From: Streptomyces sp. Isolate_45
GTDB taxonomy: Bacteria; Actinomycetota; Actinomycetes; Streptomycetales; Streptomycetaceae
Reading direction: 5' to 3'
Assembly: GCF_024721315.2 (NCBI RefSeq)
Contig: NZ_JANFAK020000021.1
Span: 96 to 64,095, forward strand
DNA length: 64,000 nucleotides
Below the pieces are notes generated by a model. It was given only the letters and a program-made list of their open reading frames with translations, did not search any database and was not told the DNA's origin. Position 1 is the stretch's first letter. Each line of letters opens with the position of its first letter. The translations under genes were made by a program, and so were the position numbers. This document shows, one piece after another, positions 42,323 through 50,748 of this stretch.

Positions 42323-43534
42323 ATGGCCACCTTCAAGTACGTCGCGGTCGGCCCGGACGGGAAGCGGGCCACCGGTGTACTCAAGGGCTCCAGCATCGAC
42401 GGCGTGACCGACAGCCTGACCCGGCAGGGCTACGACGTGCAGTCCGTCAAGGCCGAGGGCCGCAACCTGCTGCAGCTCGAACTCACCGCGGCAAAGGTCG
42501 ACCTGGTCGAACTGAGCAACTTCTCCCGCCAGATGGCCGCCTTCATCAAGGCCGGAGTGCCCATCCTGGACGCCCTGGAGATCATCCGCGCCGAGACCAA
42601 GGACAAGAAGCTGGGCACGGTGCTCGTCGACGTCATGGACTCGCTGCGGTTCGGCGAGAGCTTCGCCAGCGCGATGGCCACCCACGCGAAGGCGCTCCCA
42701 CCGTTTTACATCGCCGTTCTCCGCTCGGCAGAGGCGACCGGTGAACTCGACGTGGTGATGGCCCAGTTGGGTCGCTACATCGAGCGCGACGTCGAGGCCC
42801 GGCGCAGCATCCGCTCCGCCCTGACCTATCCGGGCCTGGTGATGGGGCTGGCCCTAGCCGTCGTCCTCGTCCTGGTCCTGTTCGTGCTGCCCCGTTTCAA
42901 GGTGTTCTTCGAGTCCTTCAACGCGGAACTGCCGCTGCCGACCCGGATCTTGCTTGGCTTCACCGACTTCGTCACGGCCTGGTATCCGGTCATCGCCGGG
43001 GCGCTCGTCGTGCTCGTCGCGGCACTGATCGCCGGCTTGCGGACCGAGCGCGGACGGGTACTGCGTGACCGCTTCCTGCTGGCCATGCCTGTGGTCGGCG
43101 ACGTGGTCCGGTACATGGTCATCGAACGGTTCTGCCGCATCCTGACCTCGATGATCAAGGCCGGCGTGCCCATTCCGGAGGCGCTCAGCCTGGCGAGTTC
43201 GGGCGCCAACAACCGGGTGTACGAACGGTCCATCGGGACGGCCCGGACGGAGATGCTCGAAGGCGGCGGCATGTCCCGGCCGATCGCCCGCACCAAGCTG
43301 TTCCCCGGGGCGGTCACCCAGATGATGCGCGTGGGGGAGGAGACCGGAACCCTCGACGACCAGCTCGAGAACGTGTCCGACTTCTACGAGAAGGAACTGC
43401 AGCACAAACTCAAGCGGCTGACCAGCCTGTTCGAGCCGGCCATGGTGGTCATGGTCGGGGTCGTCGTGGGGTTCGTCGCCGTCGCTCTCCTCTCGGCGAT
43501 CTACGGCGTCTTCAACCAGGTCAGCGTCCAGTGA
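42323..43534 (+). CDS. pilC: PilC/GspF-type platform membrane protein
   Basis: This 403-residue inner-membrane platform protein has two GspF domains, each starting with a similar cytoplasmic helix bundle (LSNFSRQMAAFIKAGVPILDAL and IERFCRILTSMIKAGVPIPEAL), and three membrane helices near 170-190, 218-240 and 375-398. It couples the ATPase motors to the fibre base. GAGAACACC precedes the ATG, 76 bases after pilB. Its TGA overlaps the next gene (GTGA). Confidence 0.95.
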   Translation: MATFKYVAVGPDGKRATGVLKGSSIDGVTDSLTRQGYDVQSVKAEGRNLLQLELTAAKVDLVELSNFSRQMAAFIKAGVPILDALEIIRAETKDKKLGTVLVDVMDSLRFGESFASAMATHAKALPPFYIAVLRSAEATGELDVVMAQLGRYIERDVEARRSIRSALTYPGLVMGLALAVVLVLVLFVLPRFKVFFESFNAELPLPTRILLGFTDFVTAWYPVIAGALVVLVAALIAGLRTERGRVLRDRFLLAMPVVGDVVRYMVIERFCRILTSMIKAGVPIPEALSLASSGANNRVYERSIGTARTEMLEGGGMSRPIARTKLFPGAVTQMMRVGEETGTLDDQLENVSDFYEKELQHKLKRLTSLFEPAMVVMVGVVVGFVAVALLSAIYGVFNQVSVQ

Positions 43535-43977
43535 CCGGCCCGGCACGCCGCCCGGCACGCGGCCCGCAGCGCCGCCGCGGCGAAGAGGGCGAGACTCTGA
43601 TCGAGGTTCTCGTTGCCGTGGTGCTCATGGGCGTCGCCTTCGCGGCCATCCTCGGGGGTATGGGTACCGCGCTCATCAGCTCGGTCACGCAGCAGAAGCT
43701 GACCAGCGCCGACTCCGTCATCCGCAGTGCCGCAGAGAGGGTCGTCAGCGATCCGTACGTGTCCTGCGCCAGTGGCTACGAGACTTCGACGCCGCCGGCT
43801 GGGTACACCGTGACCGTCGAGGTCGAGTACTGGGACGGGGTGGGTGCGTTCGGCCAGGCCTGCCCGACGGCCGATACGGGAGTGCAGAAGGTGACTCTCA
43901 CCGTGCGTTCGGCCGGCCCGCGCCCCGTCAGGGACGTGACCCTTGAGGTGGTCAAGCGGGAGTCGATGCTGTCATGA
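43531..43977 (+). CDS. Minor prepilin, PilV/GspI-like, with atypical +1 residue
   Basis: This 148-residue prepilin-like protein has a basic leader, then RGEEG-ETLIEVLVAVVLMG. The predicted cleavage follows Gly20, placing Glu at +1 instead of the usual Phe/Met, with Glu at +5 conserved. A hydrophobic helix and a small Cys-containing domain follow (SCASGYETSTPPAGYTVTVEVEYW). The order after pilC matches the minor-pilin clusters that prime pilus assembly. It overlaps pilC and the next prepilin gene by four bases each. Confidence 0.8.
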   Translation: MTGPARRPARGPQRRRGEEGETLIEVLVAVVLMGVAFAAILGGMGTALISSVTQQKLTSADSVIRSAAERVVSDPYVSCASGYETSTPPAGYTVTVEVEYWDGVGAFGQACPTADTGVQKVTLTVRSAGPRPVRDVTLEVVKRESMLS

Positions 43978-44498
43978 CGAAGCAACAGTCAAGCAGGAGC
44001 TCGGAGTCGGGGTTCACCCTGACGGAGCTGCTGGTCACGATCGTCATCCTGGGCATCATCGGGGCCCTGCTGCCCCAGGCGATCATCCTCGGGCTGCGGT
44101 TCATGGCGGGCACCGAGAAGCGGGTGGCCGCCACCAGCGCGGCGGGCACCCTCAACCGCTACTTCTACGGCGACGTGCACAGCGCAGAGAAGGTCACGAC
44201 CGACCCCGCATGCGGCGTTGACGACGTGATCGTCCACCTGAGCCGGCCCGGCACCGACGTCGTCTACACCTACGACCAGCCGACCGGCGCCCTCAACCGG
44301 GTGAAGTGCACCGACGGAGCCGTCGTCACCACCTTGCTGGGCCGGTTCGACAACACCCCATCGACCCATCCCGTGACTCTGAGCTGCGGTGCCGAGACCC
44401 CGTGCACCTCGCCCATGGAGGTAACGCTGACCGTGCAGAGCAACCCCGCCGCGCCCCCGACGGCCCTCACCGCCGTCCGACGATCGAGCGCGTCATGA
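43974..44498 (+). CDS. Minor prepilin, PilW/GspJ-like
   Basis: This 174-residue protein has a class III signal: hydrophilic leader ending SESG, then FTLTELLVTIVILGIIGALLP, with Gly13/Phe14 cleavage and Glu18 at +5. The globular part has paired Cys (CGVDDV, CTDGA, CGAETPC). Position and size correspond to PilW/GspJ-type minor pilins. It overlaps both neighbours by ATGA, so the minor pilins are made in fixed ratio. Confidence 0.85.
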   Translation: MTKQQSSRSSESGFTLTELLVTIVILGIIGALLPQAIILGLRFMAGTEKRVAATSAAGTLNRYFYGDVHSAEKVTTDPACGVDDVIVHLSRPGTDVVYTYDQPTGALNRVKCTDGAVVTTLLGRFDNTPSTHPVTLSCGAETPCTSPMEVTLTVQSNPAAPPTALTAVRRSSAS

Positions 44499-47400
44499 AC
44501 GGCCGCCTGAATGTCCGCCGACTGAACCCGCGGCGCCTGAGTCCGCATCGTCTGAGTCCGCGCCGCCTGCGCGGCGACGAACAGGGCGCGACACTGATCC
44601 TCGCGCTGGCCTTCATCGTCGTCTTCAGCCTGGTCGCCGTGTCGGTCCTGTCCTTCGCCGGTGCGGGACTGAAGGCCGCGAAGGTGTACGCAGACCAGGG
44701 CAAGCGGGACTACAGCGCGGATGGTGCCACGCAGCTCGCGATCAAGAACTTCTCGCAGGGCAACCCGTGCGCCGACTACACCGCCCCGCCGATCAACGGC
44801 CGGCAGATGATCGTCCACTGCGACCCCCTCAAGGCGTCTCCTGCAGCCACGCGCGCGACCCAACCGCAGGACGCGCTGCGCAGCCTGGGCCGGGCGGAGA
44901 AGGACGGCATCAACGTGAGCACGCGCGGCCTGCGCGTGCAGGGCAGCGTGTTCTCCCACTCGAACATCACCACCGGCGCAGGCGCCTCGATGGTGGTGTC
45001 GGGCGACGTGTCGGCCGTCGGCGACTGCTCCAGCGCCGTGTCACAGCCCCAGCTGCCCCCGACCCAGGCGCCGTACGTGCACGACTGCGCCAACGACACC
45101 CCGTCGGCTCCCGCCGACGCGGTCGTGGGCGCCGACCCGGACTACACCCCGCCCGCCACGGCCGTACCGGTCCGGCAGACGGCGCCCGCGTGCCCCGGCC
45201 CCGGTTCCTGGCTGGTGCGGTTGCAGCCCGGCTACTACGACGACGCCCGCGCCCTCACCCGCCTCACCGGTGGCGATTGCCCCAACGTCGTCGTGTGGCT
45301 GCAGCCGGGGATCTACTACTTCGACTTCACCTTCACCGGCGGCGCCGCCGTCTGGACAGTCGACGACCCCACGGTCAGCGTGGTCGGTGGCACCCAGGCA
45401 GGCTGGGATCCCGGAGCCCCGTCCCGCCCGACCGTCCCCAACCCGGGCGGTTGCGACAAGACGCGGCCTGAAGGCGTCCAGGTCATGATGGGCGGCGGCA
45501 GCCAATTCCAGGTCAACCGTGGACACGCGGAACTGTGCGCCCCGGTGACCCCGGACGCGCAGCAGGTCGCGGTGTTCGGGGTCCAGTCGCCGAAGCCGTC
45601 CCACGCACTGAAGCCGACAGCGGTGGTCACGAACACCGGCTTCGCCAACCCGGGCCATGCCCTGACCAGTGGCGAACGGCCGACCCTGCCCGGGTGTCCC
45701 CAGCCGACGGGCACCACGAGCTGCACGGCCGACACCGTCCTCGACGCGACGAATCGTCGGTCGGCCTCGATGCAGTTCGCCGGCTTCACCCCGCAGGTGC
45801 CGCCCGGCTCGGTCATCACCAGCGTGAAGTTGCGTATCAGCCACGGGGACGAGGGCGACCTGACCGCCCCCGGCGCGGTGAAGGTCACCACCGCTGTGGG
45901 CGCAGACACCTGCCGCACCGACGACCTGCCCCGGCACACGGCACTCGCCGTGGATCCCCCGATCGACCTGCTGGGTGCGTGTGGGCTCACCGACCCGGCT
46001 CGGCTCACCGGCCTGACAGTGACGTACGCCGCCACCCTGGACACCGACGGCACCACCGCCACGGAACGCCTGGACGGCATCTGGCTGGAGGTCGCCTACC
46101 GCACGCCGACCACGTTCAAGCCGACCGCCGTGATCGCATCGATCGGGTTCACCGCTACCGGCACCGATCCCGACAACGCCCTGGAGATCGGCGAGCAGCC
46201 GACAGCGTTGGTGGCCAAGGCCGACCTGACCAAGGCGGCCCCGTCCGCGTCGATCACCCTGGCAGGGTTCGGCCAGCCGCCCCTGCCGCCGGGGTCGACG
46301 ATCCACTCCGCCGTGCTGCGGGTGGCCCATCAGGAGACCGGCGACGCCGCGGCGCCCAGGATCAACGTCACCCCCGCGGGCGGCGGTGGCAGTTGTACCA
46401 ACCTGCCGCTCACCGCGCGGGCCGGCCTGGGCGACGACCGCGTCGACCTGAAGGCATGCGGCATCACCGACCCAGCACAGCTGTCCGGCCTGACCGCGAC
46501 CTACGCCGCCGGGCTGAACACGGGCGGCACCACTGGCGCCCATTCCCTGGATGGCATGTGGCTCGAAATCGTCTACGACCCGCCGCAGCCCCGGCCGGCG
46601 ACGAGCGCGGAGTCGACGACGTTCAGCCGCGCGGCCAACGCCAAGGCGATCGACGGCGCCGACACGGCCCGCGCCACACTCGACCCTGTCACCACGCCGA
46701 CCGCCACCATCGCCCTCGGCGGTTACGACAGCCCAGCGGTGGCGCCCGGCTCGCTCCTGGACGGAGCCCTGCTGCACGTAGCGCATCGCGACGACCCCGG
46801 GGCGACCGGAGGGCCGCCGCCGACGGTTTCGGTCACTCTGACCGGGCCCGGCATACCCCGCTCCTGCACCACCCCGCAGAAGCTCGCCACGCACAAGGAC
46901 GCCCTGGCCACCGACACCTTGGACCTGGTCGCCACCTGCGGGCTGACCGACCCCGCCCAGCTGACCGGTCTGGTCGTGACCTACACGGCCACCCTCGGCG
47001 CCGGCAGCACCAGCGCCACCGCCCAGCTCGACGGCGTCACCCTGGAACTGGCCTACCGATCCCCGTTCTCGGTACGGCCCACCAAGGCGACCAGCAACGC
47101 GACGCCCACCGCCGCGGCGTTCCTCAACCCGACGCACGCGCGAGCGATCGACACCACCACCTCGACCGCGACGCTCGCCGCCGCCACCCCGTCGGCGTCG
47201 ATCCAGCTCGGAGCATTCGCGATGCTGCCCCTGCCGGCGGGGACAGTGATCGACAAGGTCGTGCTGCGCGTATCGCACCAGGCCGACGACACCACCCCGG
47301 CACCGCCCGTGCCGACGGAGCCGCCCGCGCCGCCCGCACCGCCCGCACCCACGAAGCCACCCACCACCGCGCTGACCGTCTCCGGCACCGGTACCGCCTG

Positions 47401-48403
47401 CGACGCGAACCACGCCCTGACCACCCACGAAAGGGCACTCGGCGTCGACCTGGTCGACCTCGGCGCCTGCGGGATCACGAAGGGCGACCAGCTGGCCAAG
47501 CTTGCTGCCGACTACGAGGCGAGGCTGGGCACGGGCAGTACGGACGCCACCGCCCAACTCGACGGCGTCGAACTCGACATCGTGTTCCGAGCCCCGGCCA
47601 TCAGAGCCCTGTCCGGCTGCCTCACCGAGGGCAACCGCTGCGCGGTGCTGAAGTCGACCGACGACGCCGACACAGCCACCCGTCACAGCCGCCTGGTGAT
47701 CAACGGCACCGTCTACGCGCCAACCGCCGCCGTCGACCTGTCGATGAGCCAGGTCAGCGCGCAGGTCGTCACCCGCGGCATCATCGCCCGGACCATCGAA
47801 CTCGGCATCAACACGGCCACCGGATACCTCCGCCCGGCGATCGGAATCCCACCGGAGCCAGTGCTGTTCACGACCTATCCGGCCGTGAGCGCGAAACCGG
47901 CGTCGGTCACTGCGATCGCCGGGTTCACGCCCCCGGCCCCCGGCGCGCCCGTCGACGTCACGGACGCCACCATCCCCGGCGGCGGCCAGGCATCCCTCAC
48001 GCTCGGCGGCTACGCGCAGCCGGCACCGGCCACGACCGGACCGCTCGACCACGTCGTCCTGCAGGTGACCCACCACGAGGACGGCGACGCGAAGGCGTTG
48101 AAGCTGTCGGTGGACTTCCCCGGCAGCACCTGCACCGGCGTCGACAACGCACTCGACCTGCCGGTCCGTCTCGGCTCGAACGGCCCGGTGGCCGACCGGG
48201 TCGACCTGGCCCCGTGTGGCCTGACCAACGCCTCCCAGCTGGCCGGGCTGACCGTGACCTACACCGTCACCGCCGGGAGCGGCGGCGCGACCGAGTACCT
48301 CGGCGGCACCCGGATCGACCTGCTGTCCGGCCCGCTCGTCCGGGCCGCCGTGTCCTTCGACGGCCACACCAGCACCGTCAAGCAGTGGACGGTCCTGCCA
48401 TGA
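44495..48403 (+). CDS. PilX-like giant minor pilin with repeated modules
   Basis: This 1302-residue protein has a strongly basic N-terminus (reiterated RRLNPRRLSPHRL), a PilX-type segment DEQGATLILALAFIVVFSLVAV (about 28-49) without Glu at +5, and an exposed domain to about residue 370 (GLRVQGSVFSHSNITTG). Then come at least five modules of 160-170 residues starting near 372, 541, 700, 860 and 1133. Each opens with a (K/R)P(T/A)-type strand, contains a SITLAGF or equivalent and a DLxxCGxTDPAQLxGLT motif, and ends in a LDGxxLEVxY strand. A segment of about 105 residues interrupts modules 4 and 5. The array is likely a stalk or adhesive tip displayed by the pilus. I do not recognise the module family. 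Confidence 0.8.
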   Translation: MNGRLNVRRLNPRRLSPHRLSPRRLRGDEQGATLILALAFIVVFSLVAVSVLSFAGAGLKAAKVYADQGKRDYSADGATQLAIKNFSQGNPCADYTAPPINGRQMIVHCDPLKASPAATRATQPQDALRSLGRAEKDGINVSTRGLRVQGSVFSHSNITTGAGASMVVSGDVSAVGDCSSAVSQPQLPPTQAPYVHDCANDTPSAPADAVVGADPDYTPPATAVPVRQTAPACPGPGSWLVRLQPGYYDDARALTRLTGGDCPNVVVWLQPGIYYFDFTFTGGAAVWTVDDPTVSVVGGTQAGWDPGAPSRPTVPNPGGCDKTRPEGVQVMMGGGSQFQVNRGHAELCAPVTPDAQQVAVFGVQSPKPSHALKPTAVVTNTGFANPGHALTSGERPTLPGCPQPTGTTSCTADTVLDATNRRSASMQFAGFTPQVPPGSVITSVKLRISHGDEGDLTAPGAVKVTTAVGADTCRTDDLPRHTALAVDPPIDLLGACGLTDPARLTGLTVTYAATLDTDGTTATERLDGIWLEVAYRTPTTFKPTAVIASIGFTATGTDPDNALEIGEQPTALVAKADLTKAAPSASITLAGFGQPPLPPGSTIHSAVLRVAHQETGDAAAPRINVTPAGGGGSCTNLPLTARAGLGDDRVDLKACGITDPAQLSGLTATYAAGLNTGGTTGAHSLDGMWLEIVYDPPQPRPATSAESTTFSRAANAKAIDGADTARATLDPVTTPTATIALGGYDSPAVAPGSLLDGALLHVAHRDDPGATGGPPPTVSVTLTGPGIPRSCTTPQKLATHKDALATDTLDLVATCGLTDPAQLTGLVVTYTATLGAGSTSATAQLDGVTLELAYRSPFSVRPTKATSNATPTAAAFLNPTHARAIDTTTSTATLAAATPSASIQLGAFAMLPLPAGTVIDKVVLRVSHQADDTTPAPPVPTEPPAPPAPPAPTKPPTTALTVSGTGTACDANHALTTHERALGVDLVDLGACGITKGDQLAKLAADYEARLGTGSTDATAQLDGVELDIVFRAPAIRALSGCLTEGNRCAVLKSTDDADTATRHSRLVINGTVYAPTAAVDLSMSQVSAQVVTRGIIARTIELGINTATGYLRPAIGIPPEPVLFTTYPAVSAKPASVTAIAGFTPPAPGAPVDVTDATIPGGGQASLTLGGYAQPAPATTGPLDHVVLQVTHHEDGDAKALKLSVDFPGSTCTGVDNALDLPVRLGSNGPVADRVDLAPCGLTNASQLAGLTVTYTVTAGSGGATEYLGGTRIDLLSGPLVRAAVSFDGHTSTVKQWTVLP

Positions 48404-49512
48404 GTAAGCACACCACCTTGGAGACCACCATGCCCGGGCCGAGTTCCGCAATCATCGACCACCTGCTCGGTGACCTGTGGGCGCGGGGCGGCAGCGACCT
48501 GCTGCTCACCACCGGATCGGCGCCGTTCCTCCGTGTCGACGGCGCCCTGCGACCGGTCGAGGGGCCCGCACTGACCGAGCCGGAGGTCGACCGTCTGGTG
48601 ACCGGGGTGCTGGGCACGGACCTCACGGAACGGTTCCGCCAGGAGAAGCAGGTCGACTTCGCATTCAGCTGGGGGGAGCAGGCCAGGTTGCGCGGCAACG
48701 CCTTCGTGCAGCGCGGCGCGTCGGCGCTGGCGCTGCGGATCATCCCGTTCAACGTGCCGTCGTCCGAGCAGCTCGGGCTCCCCCCGGTCGTCATCGGGTG
48801 GGCGGACAAGCCACGCGGGTTTGTACTGGTCACCGGGCCGACCGGGTCGGGGAAGTCGACGAGCCTGGCGGCGCTCCTCGACCACGTCAACACGCACCGG
48901 CCGGTGCACATCCTCACCATCGAGGACCCGATCGAGTACCTGCACCAGCACAAGCGCTCGGCGGTCAACCAGCGCGAGGTCGGCACCGACACCGACTCGT
49001 TCCCCGCCGCGCTGCGCGCGGCCCTGCGCGAGGATCCCGACGTCCTGCTCCTCGGCGAGATGCGCGACCCGGAGAGCATCTCTGCGGCCCTGACCATCGC
49101 CGAGACCGGGCACCTGGTGTTCGCCACCCTGCACACCAACGACACGTCGCAGACGCTGGACCGCATCGTCGACGTGTTCCCGGCCCAGCAACAGCCGCAG
49201 ATCCGCCTCCAATTGGCGCACACCCTGGTCGGCATCCTCAACCAGACGCTCATCCCCAAGACCGGCGGGGGTCGGGCGCCCGCCTTCGAGGTACTGGTAG
49301 GCACGTCGGCGGTCCGCAACCTGATCCGCGAGGGCAAGAGCCGCCAGCTCCGCAACATGATCGCGACCGGCCACCGCGACGGCATGCAGACCCTTGAAAC
49401 CAGCATCAACGCCCTCGTAGCGGCAGGCACCATCACCTACGAGGAGGCCGTGCTGCACACGGCCTACCCGGAGGACATCCAGCGGCCCTACGCCCCGGCC
49501 GGCCGCACCTGA
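48400..49512 (+). CDS. pilT: PilT-type pilus retraction ATPase
   Basis: This 370-residue retraction motor has an N-terminal PAS-like part (GGSDLLLTTGSAPFLRVDG), Walker A GPTGSGKST (about 146-154), Walker B DVLLLGEMRD (about 214-223), His box TGHLVFATLHTNDTSQTLDRI, and AVRNLIREGK, matching the AIRNLIRE signature of PilT. It indicates that the pilus retracts, as in twitching, adhesion or DNA uptake systems. Its ATG overlaps the stop of the PilX-like gene (ATGA). It is the last gene of the operon. Confidence 0.95.
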   Translation: MSKHTTLETTMPGPSSAIIDHLLGDLWARGGSDLLLTTGSAPFLRVDGALRPVEGPALTEPEVDRLVTGVLGTDLTERFRQEKQVDFAFSWGEQARLRGNAFVQRGASALALRIIPFNVPSSEQLGLPPVVIGWADKPRGFVLVTGPTGSGKSTSLAALLDHVNTHRPVHILTIEDPIEYLHQHKRSAVNQREVGTDTDSFPAALRAALREDPDVLLLGEMRDPESISAALTIAETGHLVFATLHTNDTSQTLDRIVDVFPAQQQPQIRLQLAHTLVGILNQTLIPKTGGGRAPAFEVLVGTSAVRNLIREGKSRQLRNMIATGHRDGMQTLETSINALVAAGTITYEEAVLHTAYPEDIQRPYAPAGRT

Positions 49513-49634
49513 CCGCGCAGGTGGCTCGGCCCCTTTGAGGCGGGTTCCGGCGGCGGATCGGTGCGGGCGCCGGCCATGTGCTGGTGTGCTCGCACGATGG
49601 TGGAGTCGACGGAGATGTCCCAGTCGCGGCCAGC
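49512..49634 (-). pseudogene. IS5-family transposase internal fragment
   Basis: The minus strand reads AGRDWDISVDSTIVRAHQHM then AGAR, the segment around the first catalytic Asp of IS5-group DDE transposases, and loses similarity after KGPSHLRG at the pilT end. No upstream or downstream transposase parts remain. It marks past insertion at the right border of the pilus locus. Confidence 0.75.
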
Positions 49635-49755
49635 TGGCCCGTACTGGACGGGGAGGTCGCCGATGTAGGCGGGACGAGGTGGCGGAGCCCCGCTCCGATC
49701 CAGTTCCGGGAGAAATGAATCCCCCTGATCGCGCCCGTGACTGGGTCGCTCCGAT

Positions 49756-50160
49756 GCTGACTTTTGCTGACTTTGAGGGAGCTGTAACGCTCTGACCTGC
49801 GGAAATATCGAACAATCCAATGGTTCTAGAACTGGATCGGACGGTCCCAAGAGGATATCGCAGGCTTCCGCGAAGACTGGACGAACGGCACCCGCTACGG
49901 CGAGGTCAAGGGCTACGATGGCGCTCCGATTCCTGCCCCGGAACTTCCTCCAACTCGCTTGAAGCCCAGGGGTAGAACGCGCTGAACAGCGCTAATGTCA
50001 TCCAGAGTGCGGGCTGCACGTGGCCGCTCGCATCGTTCCGCTTCTGAGGGCCCGGCGGGAGTCGACATGATCTCGGCAGTGGCATTTTGATCTTGACGTC
50101 GAGTCTCATGTGGATCAGGGTGTGGTCAGGTCTAGTCGAACGAATGCTGACACTTTGCTG
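49756..50160. repeat. Short TGCTGAC direct repeats in a gene-poor stretch
   Basis: ATGCTGACTTTTGCTGACTT (49754-49773) and AATGCTGACACTTTGCTGAC (50142-50161) each hold two TGCTGAC copies about 10-12 bases apart. Similar GTGCTG(A/G) clusters occur at 9260-9360. They resemble short repeats at recombination borders. Nothing else except the fragment at 49851-49985 was recognised here. Confidence 0.4.
49851..49985 (+). pseudogene. Unrecognised gene 3-prime fragment
   Basis: A 44-codon frame ending in TGA has strong G/C third-position bias in its first half and reads FREDWTNGTRYGEVKGYDGA and PIPAPELPPTRL. No start or ribosome site is present. It appears to be the tail of a lost gene. The family is not recognised. 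Confidence 0.35.
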
Positions 50161-50161
50161 A

Positions 50162-50538
50162 CTCTACTGACGAGTAGTTAGATGCCGGGAGGGAGAGTCG
50201 GACGGCTCCTCGTGGCAGAGGTGCCTCACGCAGAGGTACCGGTCGAGAACCGTTCGGCTGCCCCGGACAGGGCCGGTTCGACTCCTCCCTTCAGGCCCGA
50301 AGGCCGCAGCTGGCCCGCGGCGGAGGTCGGCCTGCGAGGTTGTAGGCAGTCAACAAGACGCCGTGCTGGAGCCGCGGCGGTCGCGTCGGCAGGGCTCCAT
50401 GCCTTGGGACGTGTTCAGCGGGTGCTCGCGGGCGCGGTTTGGGGAGCTCCAGATGTGGCCGTTGACCGCAGCTCGGCCCACCGGCTGCCGCGCCTATTCG
50501 TTGAACGGGCCAGGACGCCCTTCAGGCGAGTGGGTCGT
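50162..50538. other. Gap with no recognisable gene
   Basis: Between the TGCTGAC repeats and the second dispersed-repeat copy no frame has a good start, codon bias or domain. It is probably eroded sequence. Confidence 0.4.
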
Positions 50539-50737
50539 CAACAGGTTCTTCGTCCGCTGGTGGTACAGCAGATGCACCCACGCTGACCAGGGGGGAGGTA
50601 GTTGGCGCAGCTCCACGGCGAGGGATTGTCCGGAACTGGTCCGGATCTTGGTCCTGGTGCTCCCCAGGCGGAGAAGCTGGCGTGATGGGAACTTCTGGGA
50701 GTGATCCATGTCTTGCACTCGCCAGCTGGGCCCGAGG
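50539..50737 (+). repeat. Dispersed non-coding repeat, copy 2
   Basis: This is the partner of 9563-9775 in the same orientation; see that entry. Twenty-three consecutive bases around TCCGGATCTTGGTCCTGGTG are identical between copies. It ends 12 bases before the stop of the leftward gene at 50749. Confidence 0.7.
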
Positions 50738-50748
50738 CTGTGGTCGCC

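Noticed and set aside
45041..48451. Very long open frame antisense to the PilX-like gene
   Set aside because: It mirrors the third-codon bias of the plus-strand gene, has no domain or start signal, and is best seen as a composition artefact.
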